A stretch of DNA of 32,132 bases from an uncultured Monoglobus sp. (lineage in GTDB: Bacteria; Bacillota; Clostridia; Monoglobales; Monoglobaceae): positions 1 to 32,132 of the forward strand of contig CANPWW010000023.1 in the NCBI GenBank assembly GCA_947585115.1, in the 5' to 3' direction. This document shows positions 31,029 to 32,132 of the stretch, piece by piece. The translations under genes were made by a program, and so were the position numbers. Every line of letters starts with the position of its first letter. Within the stretch, counting starts at the first letter, position 1. The notes below the pieces were generated by a model. The model saw only the letters and a program-made list of their open reading frames with translations. It was not told where the DNA came from and ran no database searches.

Positions 31029-31943
31029 TTATCGAGTTTTCTTTATAATTTCCTTACAGCCGAAAAACGCAAAATCGCCAATTTCTTCCACATTGCCAAG
31101 CATTGTTATTGTTAAAGCGCTGCACCCGAAAAAGGCCGCCCACCCAATACTTGATATGTGATCCGAAATTGTTATGTTTGTCAAGTTTTTACAGTTTGCA
31201 AATGCCAAGTCACCGATACAGGTTACGCTGTTTGGTATTCTAACACTTATCAAGTTGTCACAACCATAAAACGCCAAATTTCCGATTTTTGTTACGTTGT
31301 CGGGTATAGTAAATTCCGTGTCCCGCTTTCCGGCGGCATATTCTAATATTGTTTTTTTCTTTTTATCAAACAGATTTCCGTCAACAGAACAATAACACGG
31401 ATTTTCTTCATCTACGCTTATATTTATTAAGGCGCTGCAATTAGAAAACGGTTCCTCTCCGATGTTCTTCACACTGCGTGGTATTGTTATACTTGTCAAA
31501 CTGCGGCAGTCTTTAAATGCGTGGTGTCCAATATATATCACGCTGTTTGGAATAATTATGTTTTTCAATTTGCCGCAGCCACAAAAGGTGAAATTGTTGA
31601 TTATATTTACACTGTCCGGTATTGCTATGCTTGTTAGATTGTCGCAGCCGCAAAATGCAGAGCTGCTGATTTCTGTTACGCCATCGGGAATGATATATTC
31701 CGTATTTTGTTTTCCGCCGATGTATTGTTTGAGAGTTTTTCGGGTTTTATCAAACAGGTTTCCGTCAACAGAGCAATAGTGTTGATTATTTTCATCAACA
31801 TTTATACTTGTTAATTTTACGCAGCCGTCAAAAGCGCAAGAGCCGATGTTTTTTACATTGCTCGGTATCGTTACGTTTGTCAAGTTGTTACATGCACGAA
31901 ATGCTCCCTCACCTATGGTTATTACACTGTTTATGTTCCTCAC
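31029..31943 (-). CDS. BspA-type leucine-rich-repeat protein, probably 5'-truncated
   Basis: 304 residues made entirely of TreP/BspA LRR_5 repeats (IPDSVNIINNFTFCGCGKL-type units), with two insertions reading YCSVDGNLFDK that are characteristic of this family. There is no signal peptide. The first codon, GTG 31943, directly follows an in-frame TAA and has no ribosome binding site, and the protein begins in the middle of a repeat (INSVITIGEGAF). I therefore consider it a headless fragment of a larger surface protein or a pseudogene, although a cytosolic LRR protein with a poor start cannot be excluded. The upstream intergenic stretch 30702-31028 on the other side is AT-rich and shows only a short TTGCA-containing palindrome near 30905-30935. 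Confidence 0.65.
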   Translation of the reverse strand: MRNINSVITIGEGAFRACNNLTNVTIPSNVKNIGSCAFDGCVKLTSINVDENNQHYCSVDGNLFDKTRKTLKQYIGGKQNTEYIIPDGVTEISSSAFCGCDNLTSIAIPDSVNIINNFTFCGCGKLKNIIIPNSVIYIGHHAFKDCRSLTSITIPRSVKNIGEEPFSNCSALINISVDEENPCYCSVDGNLFDKKKKTILEYAAGKRDTEFTIPDNVTKIGNLAFYGCDNLISVRIPNSVTCIGDLAFANCKNLTNITISDHISSIGWAAFFGCSALTITMLGNVEEIGDFAFFGCKEIIKKTR

Positions 31944-31972
31944 TTAATTGATACAAAGCTATTTATTAAAAA

Positions 31973-32008
31973 TACCGCAAAGACTGTATAATAGCGTGCT
32001 TTGCGGTA
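31973..32008. terminator. Stem-loop terminator upstream of the LRR fragment
   Basis: A perfect 10-bp stem TACCGCAAAG (31973-31982) with CTTTGCGGTA (31999-32008), T-rich exit on both strands. On the minus strand it would end a gene lying beyond the window, which isolates the LRR fragment from upstream transcription. Confidence 0.75.
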
Positions 32009-32068
32009 CATTTTTGATGTAAGTAAAATCATATTATTACGTATAACGCCGAAACCATATATAGTGCA

Positions 32069-32117
32069 ATTTATGAAATGCACCCATTAAACAAAAATGC
32101 ACCCGCATTTCATAAAT
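32069..32117. repeat. 13-bp perfect inverted repeat flanking a doubled AATGCACCC
   Basis: ATTTATGAAATGC (32069-32081) and GCATTTCATAAAT (32105-32117) are perfect inverted repeats. AATGCACCC occurs twice as a direct repeat (32077-32085 and 32096-32104) inside. It could be an operator, a recombination site or an element end. Confidence 0.7.
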
Positions 32118-32132
32118 AATCAAATTGTGTTA

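Larger units (their letters stand above)
25021..32132. mobile_element. AT-rich accessory island (right end outside window)
   Basis: From about 25021 the base composition changes abruptly from GC-rich to strongly AT-rich and stays so to the end. Gene content changes as well: HTH regulator, rolling-circle-type Rep, unknown cassettes, paralogous pairs and LRR fragment, all on the minus strand. The left edge coincides with the truncation of dpaA. A 13-bp palindrome TGAAAAATTTTCA (25034-25046) lies at this edge. No integrase or recombinase is in view; it would have to be to the right. Confidence 0.6.

Noticed and set aside
1-32132. CRISPR array, rRNA or tRNA genes
   Set aside because: No regularly spaced direct repeats and no recognisable tRNA or rRNA sequence were seen on either strand by eye; a tRNA scan would settle the latter.

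Overview
The window looks like a chromosome segment from an anaerobic, spore-forming member of the Clostridia (Bacillota), probably a host-associated uncultured lineage. The clues are a dipicolinate synthase B gene (spore-core dipicolinate), strong GGAGG-type ribosome binding sites, frequent TTG starts, BspA-type leucine-rich-repeat surface proteins, proline/threonine-rich linkers ending secreted proteins, and KtrAB potassium uptake. I see no rRNA, tRNA or CRISPR array. Genus-level placement is not possible from sequence reading alone.

Layout. (1) 1-6.6 kb, plus strand, GC-rich: the 3' end of a secreted carbohydrate-binding-type protein, a small membrane protein, a YpsA/SLOG-type protein, an AlkD-type DNA glycosylase, a MATE exporter, then a three-gene unit of TAXI binding lipoprotein, GltS-type glutamate symporter and a tiny basic repeat protein. 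(2) 6.7-10.8 kb: one large secreted BspA-like protein with an embedded papain-like cysteine peptidase candidate and patchwork base composition. (3) 18.1-10.9 kb, minus strand: a tightly packed six-gene operon with its own near-consensus promoter and a closing bidirectional terminator. It encodes a stand-alone adenylation enzyme, a GNAT acetyltransferase, a serine esterase, a PLD-nuclease/SF2-helicase/DUF3427 protein, a Nudix-GNAT fusion and the RNA 2'-phosphotransferase KptA. This is the best candidate for an undescribed system. (4) 18.2-22.9 kb, plus strand: ktrB-ktrA followed by a short KdpD-type kinase and KdpE-type regulator, with tandem response-regulator-like boxes upstream of ktrB. (5) 22.9-25.0 kb, minus strand: an orphan sugar-type binding lipoprotein with a palindromic operator, then dpaB preceded by only the last codons of dpaA. 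(6) 25.0 kb to the end: a sharply AT-rich accessory island. It holds an HTH regulator and a rolling-circle-type Rep protein at the edge, a two-gene cassette (UDG-like protein plus unknown protein) with a strong promoter inside a nested palindrome, two tandem paralogues, a small membrane protein with a repeated NTGSKNIYGDG motif, and a leucine-rich-repeat fragment.

The most notable joins are the truncation of dpaA exactly where the AT-rich island begins, and the linkage of nucleic-acid end-processing enzymes (PLD nuclease/helicase, Nudix, KptA) with an amino-acid-activating and esterase module in one transcript. All family assignments were made by eye from motifs; none has been checked against a database.
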